From Oligoflexia bacterium (GTDB lineage Bacteria; Bdellovibrionota; Bdellovibrionia; JABDDW01): DNA of 36,857 nucleotides. Both the position numbers and the translations under genes were made by a program. Where the stretch lies: contig JAWXAT010000003.1 in NCBI GenBank assembly GCA_034439615.1, positions 115,973 through 152,829 of the forward strand. The letters run 5' to 3'. Within the stretch, counting starts at the first letter, position 1. The number at the start of each line of letters is the position of its first letter. The notes beneath the pieces are model-generated. The model was not told where the DNA came from. It worked only from the letters and a program-made list of their open reading frames with translations, and did no database searches. Below, piece after piece: positions 7,567-16,200 of this stretch.

Positions 7567-8460
7567 ATGAACTCATCAGCACTTATTACTCTTGTCATTT
7601 ATGCTTATAGTTCTTTTACTTCGTCGTGGGGAGTCGGCCCCGGGCTTGTTAAAAAATTTGAAGAATCATGCAAATGTAAAGTTGTACTCGTCGATGCAGG
7701 TGATGGTGGCGCTATGCTTGGGCGCTTAAAGCTTGAGGGAAATAAAACTGAAGCTGATATGATTATAGGAATTGATGAGACGTTGATTCCAAAAGTACAA
7801 AAAGATTTAAAATGGGCTTCAAAGTTTTTGGCTTTTGATAAGGGCCCTTATGCATTTGTGTACAATTCAAATTATGTTAAGGCCCCACCTAAATCTCTTG
7901 ATGATCTGCTTGACCCTCAATGGAAGGGCCAAATTGTTATTCAAGATCCAAGGCTCTCAACTGTAGGGCTTGGACTTCTGCTTTGGATTATAAAAGAAAA
8001 AGGTGAAGATGGTGCCTGGGAATATTTAAAAAAACTAAAATCACAAGTAAAGCTCGTAACCCCGAATTGGGATTTAGCTTACGGTCTTTTTAAAAAAAAT
8101 CAGGCAAAACTTGTATTTAGTTATTGGACTTCACCGGCCTACCATATTCAAGAAGAGAAAAAACAAGAGTTCAAAGCGGCAGAATTTATTCGTGGTCATT
8201 ATGTGCAAACAGAATATCTAGTGGTGAATCCAAATTCTAAAAAACACGAGTTGGCTCAGAAATTTTCTGATTTCATGTTGAGCACTTTTGCACAAGAAGA
8301 GATTCCTAAAAAGAATTTCATGTACCCAGTTAATGCAAAGGCAAAACTCACCCCTGCCTTTAAGCAATTGGGAGTAGTGAAAGAGATTGAACCTTTAAGT
8401 GCGCAAGAGCTTGAAAAATTAGATGTCTGGCTCAAAAAATGGCGTGAGATTTTTTCATAA
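7567..8460 (+). CDS. thiB: Thiamine ABC transporter, substrate-binding protein (no signal peptide visible)
   Basis: The 297-residue protein resembles E. coli TbpA/ThiB along its whole length. Shared stretches include YSSFTSSWGVGPGLVKKFE, the IQDPRLSTVGLGLLLW segment, SYWTSPAYHIQEEKK and FMYPVNAKA near the end. The binding protein should deliver thiamine or its phosphates to ThiP. Oddly, the ATG at 7567 starts only about 7 residues before the segment that begins the mature E. coli protein. An in-frame TAG at 7558-7560 rules out an upstream start, so no cleavable signal peptide is encoded. AGGA lies 5 nt before the ATG. The stop overlaps the thiP start by one base (TAATG). Thiamine specificity is inferred from similarity. 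Confidence 0.85.
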   Translation: MNSSALITLVIYAYSSFTSSWGVGPGLVKKFEESCKCKVVLVDAGDGGAMLGRLKLEGNKTEADMIIGIDETLIPKVQKDLKWASKFLAFDKGPYAFVYNSNYVKAPPKSLDDLLDPQWKGQIVIQDPRLSTVGLGLLLWIIKEKGEDGAWEYLKKLKSQVKLVTPNWDLAYGLFKKNQAKLVFSYWTSPAYHIQEEKKQEFKAAEFIRGHYVQTEYLVVNPNSKKHELAQKFSDFMLSTFAQEEIPKKNFMYPVNAKAKLTPAFKQLGVVKEIEPLSAQELEKLDVWLKKWREIFS

Positions 8461-9896
8461 TGAATTTTTTAATAGTGCTCATTAGTTTTAATGCGCTTTT
8501 GTTTTTGATTTTTAAAATCAACTTCCATGAGATCTTACATAATTTAGAGTTAGTAGTGTTTGCCCGTTCTTTGGTTTTCACCCTGCTTCAAGCTGTGCTC
8601 AGTGCTACGGCGAGTGTGTTCTTGGGGTTAATTGCAGCTCCTGGTTTTGCGAGATTAGGATTGTTTAAGAAACCAGCAAGTTGGATATTTCTTCTTCCCA
8701 ATATTATGTCATCAGTGCTCGCTGTTTTATGTTTGCTTTTAACATTTGAAAACTTCCCATACGGACTCTGGGGAATAGTATTGGGACATGTTTTTATTAA
8801 TAGTGGGTTATGCGCAGTTTGGCTTGGAGCAAAATGGGCTGAGCTTGAGAATCGTTGGGAACCAGTAGGTAGAGTTGTGGGTGCAAAAGAAATGTTTTTA
8901 TTCAGTCGTGGCATACTGCCTATGATGATTCCACAAATTCGAAATACGTTTGCAGTCGTGTTTGCACTTTGTTTATCAAGTTTTGCTATTCCACTGGTCT
9001 TAGGTGGAGGGCCTCAAGCCAGCACCTTAGAGGTTTTGATCTATGAGAGTATTCATACAAGTGGAGATGTATCTTCAGCCTTAGCACTCAGTATTATTCA
9101 GTGTTTACTGCAGTTTGTCGTTTATTTGGTGATTTTAAGGCCGTTACTCTTAAAAACAGAGTATTCAAAATTTCAAACCAACTCACCCTGGTTTTCGCTC
9201 TGGACCCTATTAACCCTTATAGTTTTAAGCATCTCACTTGTTCCTCTTTTGAAACTCGTGAGTCTGGCAATTGCACATTTGAGTGAATTCAAAAATCTAA
9301 TCAAATCACCAGAATTTATAGTTGCCGCTAAAAATTCTTTAATTGTTTCTAGTGTCGTTGGAGTTTTAACATTTTTACTTTTAGCTTTATTAGCGGGTTG
9401 GGGTTGGAATAAAAAACTGACTTGGCTGCCCACACTAAGTGGTGTTGTTGTGGGTTTGGCTGGCGTTTTAATTTTTCGTACTTCGGGGGTTGTGTCTTCA
9501 TGGCGCCTTATAGAGGTGCTGGTTTGGGGGCACATGGCAGTAATTTTTTTATCAGTTTTTAGACTTTCAGCCCCTCGGCTTGAAGCTTTGCGAAATAGAT
9601 ATGATCTTGTTTTAAAACAAACCGGTGCTGACAAATTACTAGGTTTTAAGAAAGTTTATTTAAAACTTGGTGCAAAGGTTTATTTAGCAGGTGGTGTATT
9701 AGCTGCGTGTTGGTCTATGGGGGAATTTTCTGTTTCTCGCCTTGTTGGAGCTTCTCAGTCAACACTTCCATTGTATGTACAAAGTCTTTTGGGCCATTAC
9801 CGGCTTGAACAAGCGGCCTTAAGCGCACTTATACTCTTAGTATTGAGTATTGTTTCAATGACAATGTTGGAGGTCATTACTGATGGCTTGGGCTGA
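8460..9896 (+). CDS. thiP: Thiamine ABC transporter, permease
   Basis: The 478-residue protein has about 11-12 hydrophobic helices and two internally related permease halves. Each half carries a cytoplasmic loop of the EAA type: the first around GAKEMFLFSRGILPMMIPQIR, the second around GADKLLGFKKVYLKLGAKVYLAGG. This fused two-domain build is that of ThiP, the membrane channel of the thiamine/thiamine-phosphate importer; the E. coli protein is somewhat longer at 536 residues. The start overlaps the thiB stop by one base and the 3' end overlaps thiQ by 14 nt, so the three are translationally coupled. Substrate is inferred from the neighbouring binding protein. Confidence 0.85.
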   Translation: MNFLIVLISFNALLFLIFKINFHEILHNLELVVFARSLVFTLLQAVLSATASVFLGLIAAPGFARLGLFKKPASWIFLLPNIMSSVLAVLCLLLTFENFPYGLWGIVLGHVFINSGLCAVWLGAKWAELENRWEPVGRVVGAKEMFLFSRGILPMMIPQIRNTFAVVFALCLSSFAIPLVLGGGPQASTLEVLIYESIHTSGDVSSALALSIIQCLLQFVVYLVILRPLLLKTEYSKFQTNSPWFSLWTLLTLIVLSISLVPLLKLVSLAIAHLSEFKNLIKSPEFIVAAKNSLIVSSVVGVLTFLLLALLAGWGWNKKLTWLPTLSGVVVGLAGVLIFRTSGVVSSWRLIEVLVWGHMAVIFLSVFRLSAPRLEALRNRYDLVLKQTGADKLLGFKKVYLKLGAKVYLAGGVLAACWSMGEFSVSRLVGASQSTLPLYVQSLLGHYRLEQAALSALILLVLSIVSMTMLEVITDGLG

Positions 9897-10944
9897 GAAA
9901 ATTTATTTTGAGTGTCCTGGTTTTAAATTAGATATTCCTAAATGGGATTTTCCAGAGCATGGAATTACTTGCGTCTGGGGTGCGAGTGGTTCTGGTAAAA
10001 GTACACTCTTACAAATCATGGCGGGGCTTATTGATGCTCCGGGGTTTAAACTTTCTGTGGGCGGAGAACTTCTCAGCGAATTACCGGCTCGTGAGCGAAA
10101 TTTTGGATTTGTATTTCAAGACTATGCACTTTTCCCACACATGACAGCGTGGGAGAACATAGCTTTTGCTGCCGAGGCAAAAAAGTTACCTGTTGATATT
10201 TGGGTTGATCACGCTGAAAAACTTCTTAAGCATCTTAGTTTAGAACGCGTAAAAAATTCGTATGCCCGTGTTTTATCTGGTGGTGAACAACAGCGAGTCG
10301 CCCTTGCCCGGGCCCTTGTGACTAAACCACGCATGGTTTTATTAGATGAACCACTCAGCGCACTTGATGAAAATAATCGCGACGAAGCGCGAAGTTTGAT
10401 TGCACAATTAAGTGAAGAGTATCGCGTTCCATTTATTTTTGTGACCCATGACATAAGAGATGTACGAGCTGTAAGTAAAAATCTTTTGGTGCTTTCAGAG
10501 GGGCGTTGTGTTGGTCAAAATACCACAAATGAAATTCTCAATACCCCTGAGAGTCTTGAATTGGCGCGATTGATTCCTGAGAACATAATTTTAGATGTGA
10601 GCTTTCAAAATACAAATTGTCAATTGGCTGAAATCTTACTGACTCCAAAAATCCATCGCACCAAGTCAGTTTCAAGTAAATTAATTGCTAAGAATTGGAG
10701 TTTTGAAGGAATTAACGCGGCAATGACAAATCGAGTTATTGCTAGCAAGACTAACTTAATTTTAAAGGCTCACATTCTGAGCGCTCATGATGAAGGGGCA
10801 AAACGTGTTGGTATTGCAGTGCTATCTGATAGACAAAAAGTAAAGTTTTGGAGTGAAATACCTATTGGAGATTTAAAGGGCGCTATTGATTTGCAGGTTG
10901 ACCCGACAAGTCTCCTTTTGCTACTTCAAGAAGTAGCTTCTTGA
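9883..10944 (+). CDS. thiQ: Thiamine-type ABC transporter, ATP-binding protein with extra C-terminal domain
   Basis: A complete ABC ATPase: Walker A GASGSGKST (33-41), Q-loop Gln79, signature LSGGEQQ (131-137), Walker B LLDE (153-156) and switch His189 (VTHD). It should power import through ThiP. At 353 residues it is about 120 longer than E. coli ThiQ. The extra C-terminal part (about 235-353) is where ModC/PotA-type ATPases carry an OB-fold/TOBE regulatory domain, and it is probably one too, though no strong motif is visible. The gene starts inside thiP. Its last codons form a perfect inverted repeat that runs into the ribosome binding site of the next gene. Confidence 0.82.
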   Translation: MAWAEKIYFECPGFKLDIPKWDFPEHGITCVWGASGSGKSTLLQIMAGLIDAPGFKLSVGGELLSELPARERNFGFVFQDYALFPHMTAWENIAFAAEAKKLPVDIWVDHAEKLLKHLSLERVKNSYARVLSGGEQQRVALARALVTKPRMVLLDEPLSALDENNRDEARSLIAQLSEEYRVPFIFVTHDIRDVRAVSKNLLVLSEGRCVGQNTTNEILNTPESLELARLIPENIILDVSFQNTNCQLAEILLTPKIHRTKSVSSKLIAKNWSFEGINAAMTNRVIASKTNLILKAHILSAHDEGAKRVGIAVLSDRQKVKFWSEIPIGDLKGAIDLQVDPTSLLLLLQEVAS

Positions 10945-10946
10945 AG
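10924..10946 (+). promoter_or_regulatory. Inverted repeat overlapping the thiQ stop and the next ribosome binding site
   Basis: CTTCAAGAAG (10924-10933) and CTTCTTGAAG (10937-10946) are perfect 10-bp arms around a 3-nt TAG loop. The thiQ stop (10942-10944) lies in the 3' arm and the AAGGAGG of the next gene (10944-10950) overlaps its end. Ribosomes finishing thiQ would open the hairpin, so it may couple translation of the two genes. There is no T-run, so a terminator is unlikely. Confidence 0.45.
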
Positions 10947-10956
10947 GAGGAACTCC

Positions 10957-11565
10957 GTGGTATTAACTCGTTTAGTCATGATTTTAAGTTTAATATTTTC
11001 TGCATTTCCAACTCAGGCTGAACAAACAGGTCTATACGTTAGTCAAAATCTTTTTGGTGTCTCTTTAAGATTCAACACGGGGCCAAGCTCTGTTCAAGAT
11101 AAAACACTAATATCGTCAGAAACAGGCTTGGGTTACATTCTTGGTGGCTGGGCATATCTGGGTGGCGTTTTTAATTATACAATGGTTAATGAAAAAACTA
11201 CTGACAGTGGAAGTAACGCTGTCACACATCAAGAAACATATCAGTATTACGGCCCAGCATTGGGCTACATGGGTGAGAGTTGGATGTTCATTGTTCACTA
11301 TTATGCCTTTGCAGAAATGCGTGACAATGTGAGTGGCTACAATGTAAATCCCTACACAACAAATCGCACGGGTAGTGGTTATGGTGTAAACGTAGGTTAT
11401 CGATTTTTGTTTGGAGATTTTGAATTAGCTCCCGTGATTTCATATAAAGCGATTTCTTACATTAATTGTAAAGATCCAAACTCTGGTGCCACGAGCGCTT
11501 GTAGCCCTGATGTTGTTCAAAATGACATTATTCCTTATTTCTCTATTTTGTTTAATTTTAAATAA
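10957..11565 (+). CDS. Predicted outer-membrane beta-barrel protein
   Basis: The 202-residue protein starts at GTG, supported by a perfect AAGGAGG 6 nt upstream, and opens with a signal peptide ending at TQAEQ (about residue 21). The rest alternates short hydrophobic and aromatic stretches rich in Gly and Tyr (GLGYILGGWAYLGGVFNY, GPALGYMGESWMFIVHYYAF, GYGVNVGYRFLFGDFELAPVISY), as in small outer-membrane barrels. It ends ILFNFK, close to but not exactly a terminal-Phe barrel signal. Two cysteines near residues 171 and 182 could form a disulfide in a loop. Its place between thiQ and the molybdoenzyme suggests a channel for a substrate of one of them; this is only inferred. No specific family is recognised. 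Confidence 0.65.
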   Translation: MVLTRLVMILSLIFSAFPTQAEQTGLYVSQNLFGVSLRFNTGPSSVQDKTLISSETGLGYILGGWAYLGGVFNYTMVNEKTTDSGSNAVTHQETYQYYGPALGYMGESWMFIVHYYAFAEMRDNVSGYNVNPYTTNRTGSGYGVNVGYRFLFGDFELAPVISYKAISYINCKDPNSGATSACSPDVVQNDIIPYFSILFNFK

Positions 11566-13800
11566 ATGAAAAATGTTGGCCGTAATCTTCCTAAGAAAGA
11601 AGCTGTCGAAAAGGTAAATGGTCAAGCTATTTACGTTGAAGACATAAAGCTTAAAGGTGCTCTTTGGGGCCAGACAATTCGTTCTACCATTGCCCATGGT
11701 AAAATTAAAAAAATTACTTTTGACCCAGTAATTCCTTGGAATGAATTTGTAATTGTAGATTACAAAGACATCCCCGGTAAAAATCAAGTTGCCCTTATCG
11801 AATACGACCAGCCTTTTTTGGTTGAAGAAATCATTCAACATGCTGAAGAGCCGATTTTACTTATTGCACATGAAAATCGTGAGATGATTATCAAGGCTCA
11901 AAAATATATCAATATTGAATATGAAATTTATAAGCCACTCTTAAACATCGATGAATCCGGGCACGTTCAAAAAAGTTTTCATATTGAAAATGGCGATTTA
12001 AAGCTTGGGCATAGAGAATCATTTATGATTCATGAGGGTGTTTACCGGGTTCCTCATCAAGAACATATTTATATTGAAAATAATGGAATGCTCGGTTGGG
12101 TAACAGACGACGGTGTTGTAACAGTTCAAGGTTCACTCCAATGCCCATATTATGTGGTTAAGGCTTTAAAATATTTATTTGATTTGCCTGAAGAAAAAAT
12201 CAGAGTCATGCAGACTGTCACTGGTGGTGGTTTTGGGGGCAAGGAAGAGTATCCGTCGCTACTCGCAGGGCATGTTGCACTATTAGCTTTAAAGGCCAAG
12301 CGACCTGTAAGAATGATTTATGATCGCGCTGAAGATATTGCCGCGACAACAAAAAGGCATCCCGGTTTAACTAAAGTTAAATTAGGCTGTGATGAAAAAG
12401 GAAAACTCACATTTGTTGATATAGAGTTTGTTCTTGATGGTGGAGCCTATGTCACACTTTCACCGGTTGTTTTATCTCGAGGAACTCTTCACGCAGGTGG
12501 AGCTTATGCGAGCCCGAGTGTGCGCATCATATCGCGTTCAATAAAAACCAATACACCGCCTAATGGTGCATATCGGGGTTTTGGTGCTCCACAATCACTT
12601 TTTGGTATTGAATGTGCTGTAACAGAACTTGCACATAAAATGAAAATGGATCCTGCACAATTTCGAAAACTCAATGCTTATAAAATCGGCGATGTGATGC
12701 CCACAGGACAAGTTCTTGGCATGAGCGTAAGCACTGATAAAGTTTTAGTGCGCACGCTTAAAATTTCAGATTATAAGAAAAAACGCAAAATGTACGACGC
12801 TTTTAATAAAAAATCTGAAACACAAGGTATGAATTTACGAAAAGGCATTGGTGTTTCATTAATTCTTCATGGTGCTGGGTTCACAGGTTCTGGTGAAGTG
12901 TATCTTAATTCAAAAGCAGGCGTTGAACTCGGTAAAGACGGCCGCATACGTGTATTATCAGGAAGTACAGAAATCGGCCAAGGTACAAACACGGTTTTTT
13001 CACAAATTTGTTCTGACACTCTTGGTTTGGGATATGAAGACATAGATGTCGTGGTTCCTGATACCCATGTTGTTCCAGATAGTGGCCCCACTGTAGCGAG
13101 TCGTACATGCATGGTAGTTGGTGGGCTTGTACATAAAGCTGCTCTTGAATTAAAACAAAAACTTGAAGAACTTAATAGTTCACCGTTTTTTAAACCCAGT
13201 GGTGCCAAAGTAAATTTTAAAAAAACAATTCAAAAACTTTATGAAAAATATGGGCCTCTCACTTGTTATTCAGTTTATGAAAAGCCAACTCACGTGCAGT
13301 GGGATGATAAAACATATAAAGGTGACGCCTATGCAGTATATGCTTGGGCCGCAGTTGTTGCCGATGTAGAGGTTGATCTTTTAACTTTTGAAGTAAAATT
13401 AAAAAAACTTTATTCAAGTGTTGATGTGGGTAAAGCCATTCATCCACTTTTAACTGAAGGGCAAATCGAGGGTGGAATGCTTCAAGCAGTTGGCTATGCC
13501 CTGACTGAAGAGCTTGTCTGGAAAGACGGACGAATACAAAATAACAGTCTAACAAATTATATTATTCCTACTTCAATGGACACCCCAGACATTATCGTCA
13601 ATCTTGTTGAGAATCCGTACAAGTATGGGCCTTACGGTGCAAAAGGTGTGGGCGAATTACCAATGGATGGTCCAGCCCCTGCAATAGTTGGAGCGATTTT
13701 TCACGCAACAGGTAAATTTATTGCAGAAATACCAGTGACACCTGAAAGACTTTTAAAGTATACAAGCAATCAAAAATTGGGGATGCCCAATGAAATTTAA
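11566..13800 (+). CDS. Xanthine dehydrogenase-type molybdopterin-binding subunit
   Basis: This 744-residue protein is the large subunit of a xanthine dehydrogenase/aldehyde oxidase-family enzyme. The molybdopterin-binding TGGGFGGKEE is at about 219-228. Glu227 corresponds to the substrate-orienting Glu of xanthine dehydrogenases, Arg337 in AYRGFGAPQ to the Arg that distinguishes purine hydroxylases, and Glu697 in GVGELP is the catalytic base. Together with adjacent guaD, ada, mocA and xdhC this supports xanthine or hypoxanthine oxidation. No VAYRCSFR-type active-site loop of CO dehydrogenases is seen. The ATG follows the previous stop directly (TAAATG) with no ribosome binding site. Naming of xdhA/B/C differs between species, so no symbol is given. 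Confidence 0.9.
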   Translation: MKNVGRNLPKKEAVEKVNGQAIYVEDIKLKGALWGQTIRSTIAHGKIKKITFDPVIPWNEFVIVDYKDIPGKNQVALIEYDQPFLVEEIIQHAEEPILLIAHENREMIIKAQKYINIEYEIYKPLLNIDESGHVQKSFHIENGDLKLGHRESFMIHEGVYRVPHQEHIYIENNGMLGWVTDDGVVTVQGSLQCPYYVVKALKYLFDLPEEKIRVMQTVTGGGFGGKEEYPSLLAGHVALLALKAKRPVRMIYDRAEDIAATTKRHPGLTKVKLGCDEKGKLTFVDIEFVLDGGAYVTLSPVVLSRGTLHAGGAYASPSVRIISRSIKTNTPPNGAYRGFGAPQSLFGIECAVTELAHKMKMDPAQFRKLNAYKIGDVMPTGQVLGMSVSTDKVLVRTLKISDYKKKRKMYDAFNKKSETQGMNLRKGIGVSLILHGAGFTGSGEVYLNSKAGVELGKDGRIRVLSGSTEIGQGTNTVFSQICSDTLGLGYEDIDVVVPDTHVVPDSGPTVASRTCMVVGGLVHKAALELKQKLEELNSSPFFKPSGAKVNFKKTIQKLYEKYGPLTCYSVYEKPTHVQWDDKTYKGDAYAVYAWAAVVADVEVDLLTFEVKLKKLYSSVDVGKAIHPLLTEGQIEGGMLQAVGYALTEELVWKDGRIQNNSLTNYIIPTSMDTPDIIVNLVENPYKYGPYGAKGVGELPMDGPAPAIVGAIFHATGKFIAEIPVTPERLLKYTSNQKLGMPNEI

Positions 13801-14278
13801 ATTCAAACTCAATAAAAAACAAGTCTCAGTAGACGTTGCTCCCATGTCTCGACTTCTAGATGTTTTGCGCAATGAACTAAAACTCACGGGTAGTAAAGAG
13901 GGGTGTGGTGAAGGTGAATGTGGAGCTTGTTCAGTTATAATTGATGGAGAAGTGGTCAATAGTTGTTTGATTCCTATTTGCCAAACTGAAGGTGCCCAAA
14001 TCACAACAATTGAAGGTTTAGCAAAGGGGAGTGTAATTTCACCTCTTCAAAAAGCGTTTACTCAGTGGGGTGGAGCCCAATGCGGAATCTGCACACCCGG
14101 AATGTTGATGGCTGCACAAGTATTGCTTCATGAAAAAAAAGGTAAAGTACCAACGGATTTTGAAATGCGAGAAGCATTGGCCGGAAATCTTTGTCGTTGC
14201 ACGGGCTACACGAAAATATTTTTATCAATTAAAAAAGCAGCCCTTGCACTTAAGAAATCTAAGGGTCGAGGTATTTAA
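13790..14278 (+). CDS. Xanthine dehydrogenase-type 2Fe-2S subunit
   Basis: This 162-residue protein is the small subunit that carries two 2Fe-2S clusters and passes electrons from the molybdenum site to FAD. The N-terminal plant-ferredoxin-type cluster uses Cys39, Cys44, Cys47 (GCGEGECGACSV) and Cys59. The C-terminal helical cluster uses Cys98, Cys101 (CGICTPGM) and Cys135, Cys137 (LCRCTGY). All eight ligands are present and the length is normal. It starts 11 nt inside the end of the molybdopterin subunit gene and is followed after 3 nt by the FAD subunit, the expected set for a three-subunit enzyme. Confidence 0.95.
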   Translation: MKFKFKLNKKQVSVDVAPMSRLLDVLRNELKLTGSKEGCGEGECGACSVIIDGEVVNSCLIPICQTEGAQITTIEGLAKGSVISPLQKAFTQWGGAQCGICTPGMLMAAQVLLHEKKGKVPTDFEMREALAGNLCRCTGYTKIFLSIKKAALALKKSKGRGI

Positions 14279-14281
14279 GTT

Positions 14282-15163
14282 ATGCGTGGACTTGTTTCTG
14301 AAATTGAAATCATCACACCTAAAAATCTTAACGAAGCATTGCTAATTTTAGAGCGTGAGAACTCACAGGCCCTAAACTTCAAAATAATTGCCGGCGCTAC
14401 TGATCTAGGTGTGGAATTTAATGCCGGACATTTGAAATTTAAAAAACTATTAAATATATGGAATTTGAGAAAAGAAATATCTGGAATCAAAAAAGAGAAA
14501 ACTGGAATAAGAATTGGTGCACTCACAAGTTTTACACATATTCGAAACAGTAATATAATTCAAAAACAGTTCTCTAATCTCAGTGATGCTGCAAATCTTG
14601 TGGGTGGGGTGCAAATTCAAAATCGAGGTACGATTGGTGGTAATATCGCCAATGCGTCTCCTGCGGGGGATAGTCTACCCGCATTGTGCGCCTATGACGC
14701 TGTTCTCACCATACAAAATAATTTAGGAAAGCGCTTTGTAAAGATTAACGATTTTTACAATGGTTATAAAAAGTTTGATTTAATGCCCGATGAAATCATT
14801 GTTGATATTTTTCTACCTTTTCTTGCAAAGAATACGAAGCATTATTATCGCAAAGTAGGTACGCGCCAAGCACAAGCCATCAGTAAAGTTGTAGTGGCTG
14901 GAACCGCTGAAGTAAGTAGGGGTGTAATAACTAAATTTAGTTTTAGTCTTGGTTCTGTTGGGCCGCATACATTGCGTTGTCCGCATACAGAGAAATTTTT
15001 AATGGGTGCAACACTTAATAAAAAAAATAAAACAACGTTAATACAAAATGCCCAAGAACAATTAAAAAAAGATATAACACCTCGGGATGATATTCGTTCT
15101 ACTAAAATTTATCGCGAATTTGTCAGTCGCCAATTACTAGGAGAATTTATTAAATGGCTATAA
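14282..15163 (+). CDS. Xanthine dehydrogenase-type FAD-binding subunit
   Basis: The 293-residue protein has the FAD-binding PCMH fold of molybdopterin dehydrogenases. ATDLGVEF (about residues 39-46) and NRGTIGGNIANASPAGDSLP (about 118-137) are its two flavin-contact signatures, and a C-terminal CO-dehydrogenase-flavoprotein-like domain follows from about 185. It should pass electrons to NAD+ or another acceptor. Length and order (Mo, Fe-S, FAD) fit the family. Its last 10 nt overlap the next gene, a YdcZ-type transporter, so that transporter belongs to the same operon. Confidence 0.92.
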   Translation: MRGLVSEIEIITPKNLNEALLILERENSQALNFKIIAGATDLGVEFNAGHLKFKKLLNIWNLRKEISGIKKEKTGIRIGALTSFTHIRNSNIIQKQFSNLSDAANLVGGVQIQNRGTIGGNIANASPAGDSLPALCAYDAVLTIQNNLGKRFVKINDFYNGYKKFDLMPDEIIVDIFLPFLAKNTKHYYRKVGTRQAQAISKVVVAGTAEVSRGVITKFSFSLGSVGPHTLRCPHTEKFLMGATLNKKNKTTLIQNAQEQLKKDITPRDDIRSTKIYREFVSRQLLGEFIKWL

Positions 15164-15597
15164 ATTCATGGATGGTACTTGCACTCCTTGCTGGAGTTTT
15201 TACGACCTTTCAATCTGCAAGTAACGGCAGCCTTGCCCGCGTTGTCGGTGCACCCGCAGCAGTTACGCTCAATACATTTATCTTTTTACTTTTAGCAATT
15301 GTTTATCTTGCTTTTGAGTGGTCACGGGGCAACGTAAGTCTTGAGCGTTGGCGCGAGCTCTCGTGGTGGCAATATCTGGGCGGCATTTTTGGTTTTGGTG
15401 TTGTTTTATTTCTAACGATTTCGTTTCCAAAACTCGGTGCACTTATGGCCATTGTGCTTGTGATTTTGGGTCAAAGTTTAGCAGCCCTTTTTGTTGATCA
15501 CCATGGTTTGTTTAACATGCCACAAGTTGCTGTGAGCCTGCAGCGTGTATTTGCTGTTGTTTTGATTTTGTCTGGAGTTTTTTTACTGCGCAGATAG
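15154..15597 (+). CDS. YdcZ-family (DUF606) DMT-superfamily transporter
   Basis: The 147-residue protein has about five transmembrane helices and the family's short single-domain build. The first helix carries ALLAGVFTTFQSASNGSLAR and the second NTFIFLLLAIVYLAF, both typical of the YdcZ/DUF606 group. Function in this family is mostly unknown. Because it is translationally coupled to the FAD subunit of the molybdoenzyme, it may move a purine or its oxidation product; this is inference. Its 3' end overlaps that of the convergent mocA-like gene by 15 nt. Confidence 0.82.
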   Translation: MAINSWMVLALLAGVFTTFQSASNGSLARVVGAPAAVTLNTFIFLLLAIVYLAFEWSRGNVSLERWRELSWWQYLGGIFGFGVVLFLTISFPKLGALMAIVLVILGQSLAALFVDHHGLFNMPQVAVSLQRVFAVVLILSGVFLLRR

Positions 15598-16200
15598 ACC
15601 ATCAAGTGGAGTATTAATATTTGTAACAACATTCATATCTGTGACGGGAATATCTAATACTCTGGGTCTGTTTTGACGTAAAATTTCATCTAAGCGACTC
15701 ACATCAGGATCTAATGTTAAAAGCTCACGACAAAATGAAACTTTAAGAAAAACTGGATGCCCGCGATGTTGTGTTCGTACAAACATGGGCTGCGAAGCAA
15801 TCACTGGATCTTCTAATAAGGTAGAGCGTACTTTATCGACTAATCTGTGCATTGTTTCTTGATCAGGTGGCAATACATCAACGGGTGTTAGAAGTGTTCC
15901 ATCATCTAAAAGTTTTGAATCTGTGAGACCTTCAATGCCTTTTTGTATTGAAGAAAATTGAGCAGACTCAGGATCATCTTGATAAACCCATAAAATTTGA
16001 ACTGAAGTATCACCCACTGCGGCTCGAATTACTTCACTGTTTTCTTTATTTACAACAATACCAATTGCCGAACAACCTGCAAGGGTGAGTGTATCAACCC
16101 ATTGTCGTACTAATGTTTTACCATTTAATTCGGCAAGTGCTTTGATTGAACCGTAACGACTTGAAAGACCACCAGCTAATATAAGACCTGAAAATTTCAT
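15583..16200 (-). CDS. mocA: MocA-like molybdenum cofactor cytidylyltransferase
   Basis: The 205-residue protein is a MobA/MocA-type nucleotidyltransferase. Its N-terminal LILAGGLSSRYGSIKAL is the nucleotide-binding signature, TPVDVLPPD the metal-binding region, and GHPVFL is conserved near the C-terminus. Enzymes of this type attach CMP (MocA) or GMP (MobA) to molybdopterin; xanthine dehydrogenases use the CMP or unmodified, sulfurated form, which favours MocA here. The gene overlaps the xdhC-like gene by ATGA, so the two maturation factors are coupled. They face the structural genes tail to tail. Confidence 0.8.
   Translation of the reverse strand: MKFSGLILAGGLSSRYGSIKALAELNGKTLVRQWVDTLTLAGCSAIGIVVNKENSEVIRAAVGDTSVQILWVYQDDPESAQFSSIQKGIEGLTDSKLLDDGTLLTPVDVLPPDQETMHRLVDKVRSTLLEDPVIASQPMFVRTQHRGHPVFLKVSFCRELLTLDPDVSRLDEILRQNRPRVLDIPVTDMNVVTNINTPLDGLSAQ

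Noticed and set aside
9173-9634. 153-residue minus-strand ORF inside thiP
   Set aside because: Antisense to a well-supported permease, with no domain or ribosome binding site.
11566-15163. Aerobic carbon monoxide dehydrogenase
   Set aside because: No VAYRCSFR-type CO dehydrogenase active-site loop is seen, purine-type Glu and Arg residues are present, and the neighbours are purine deaminases.
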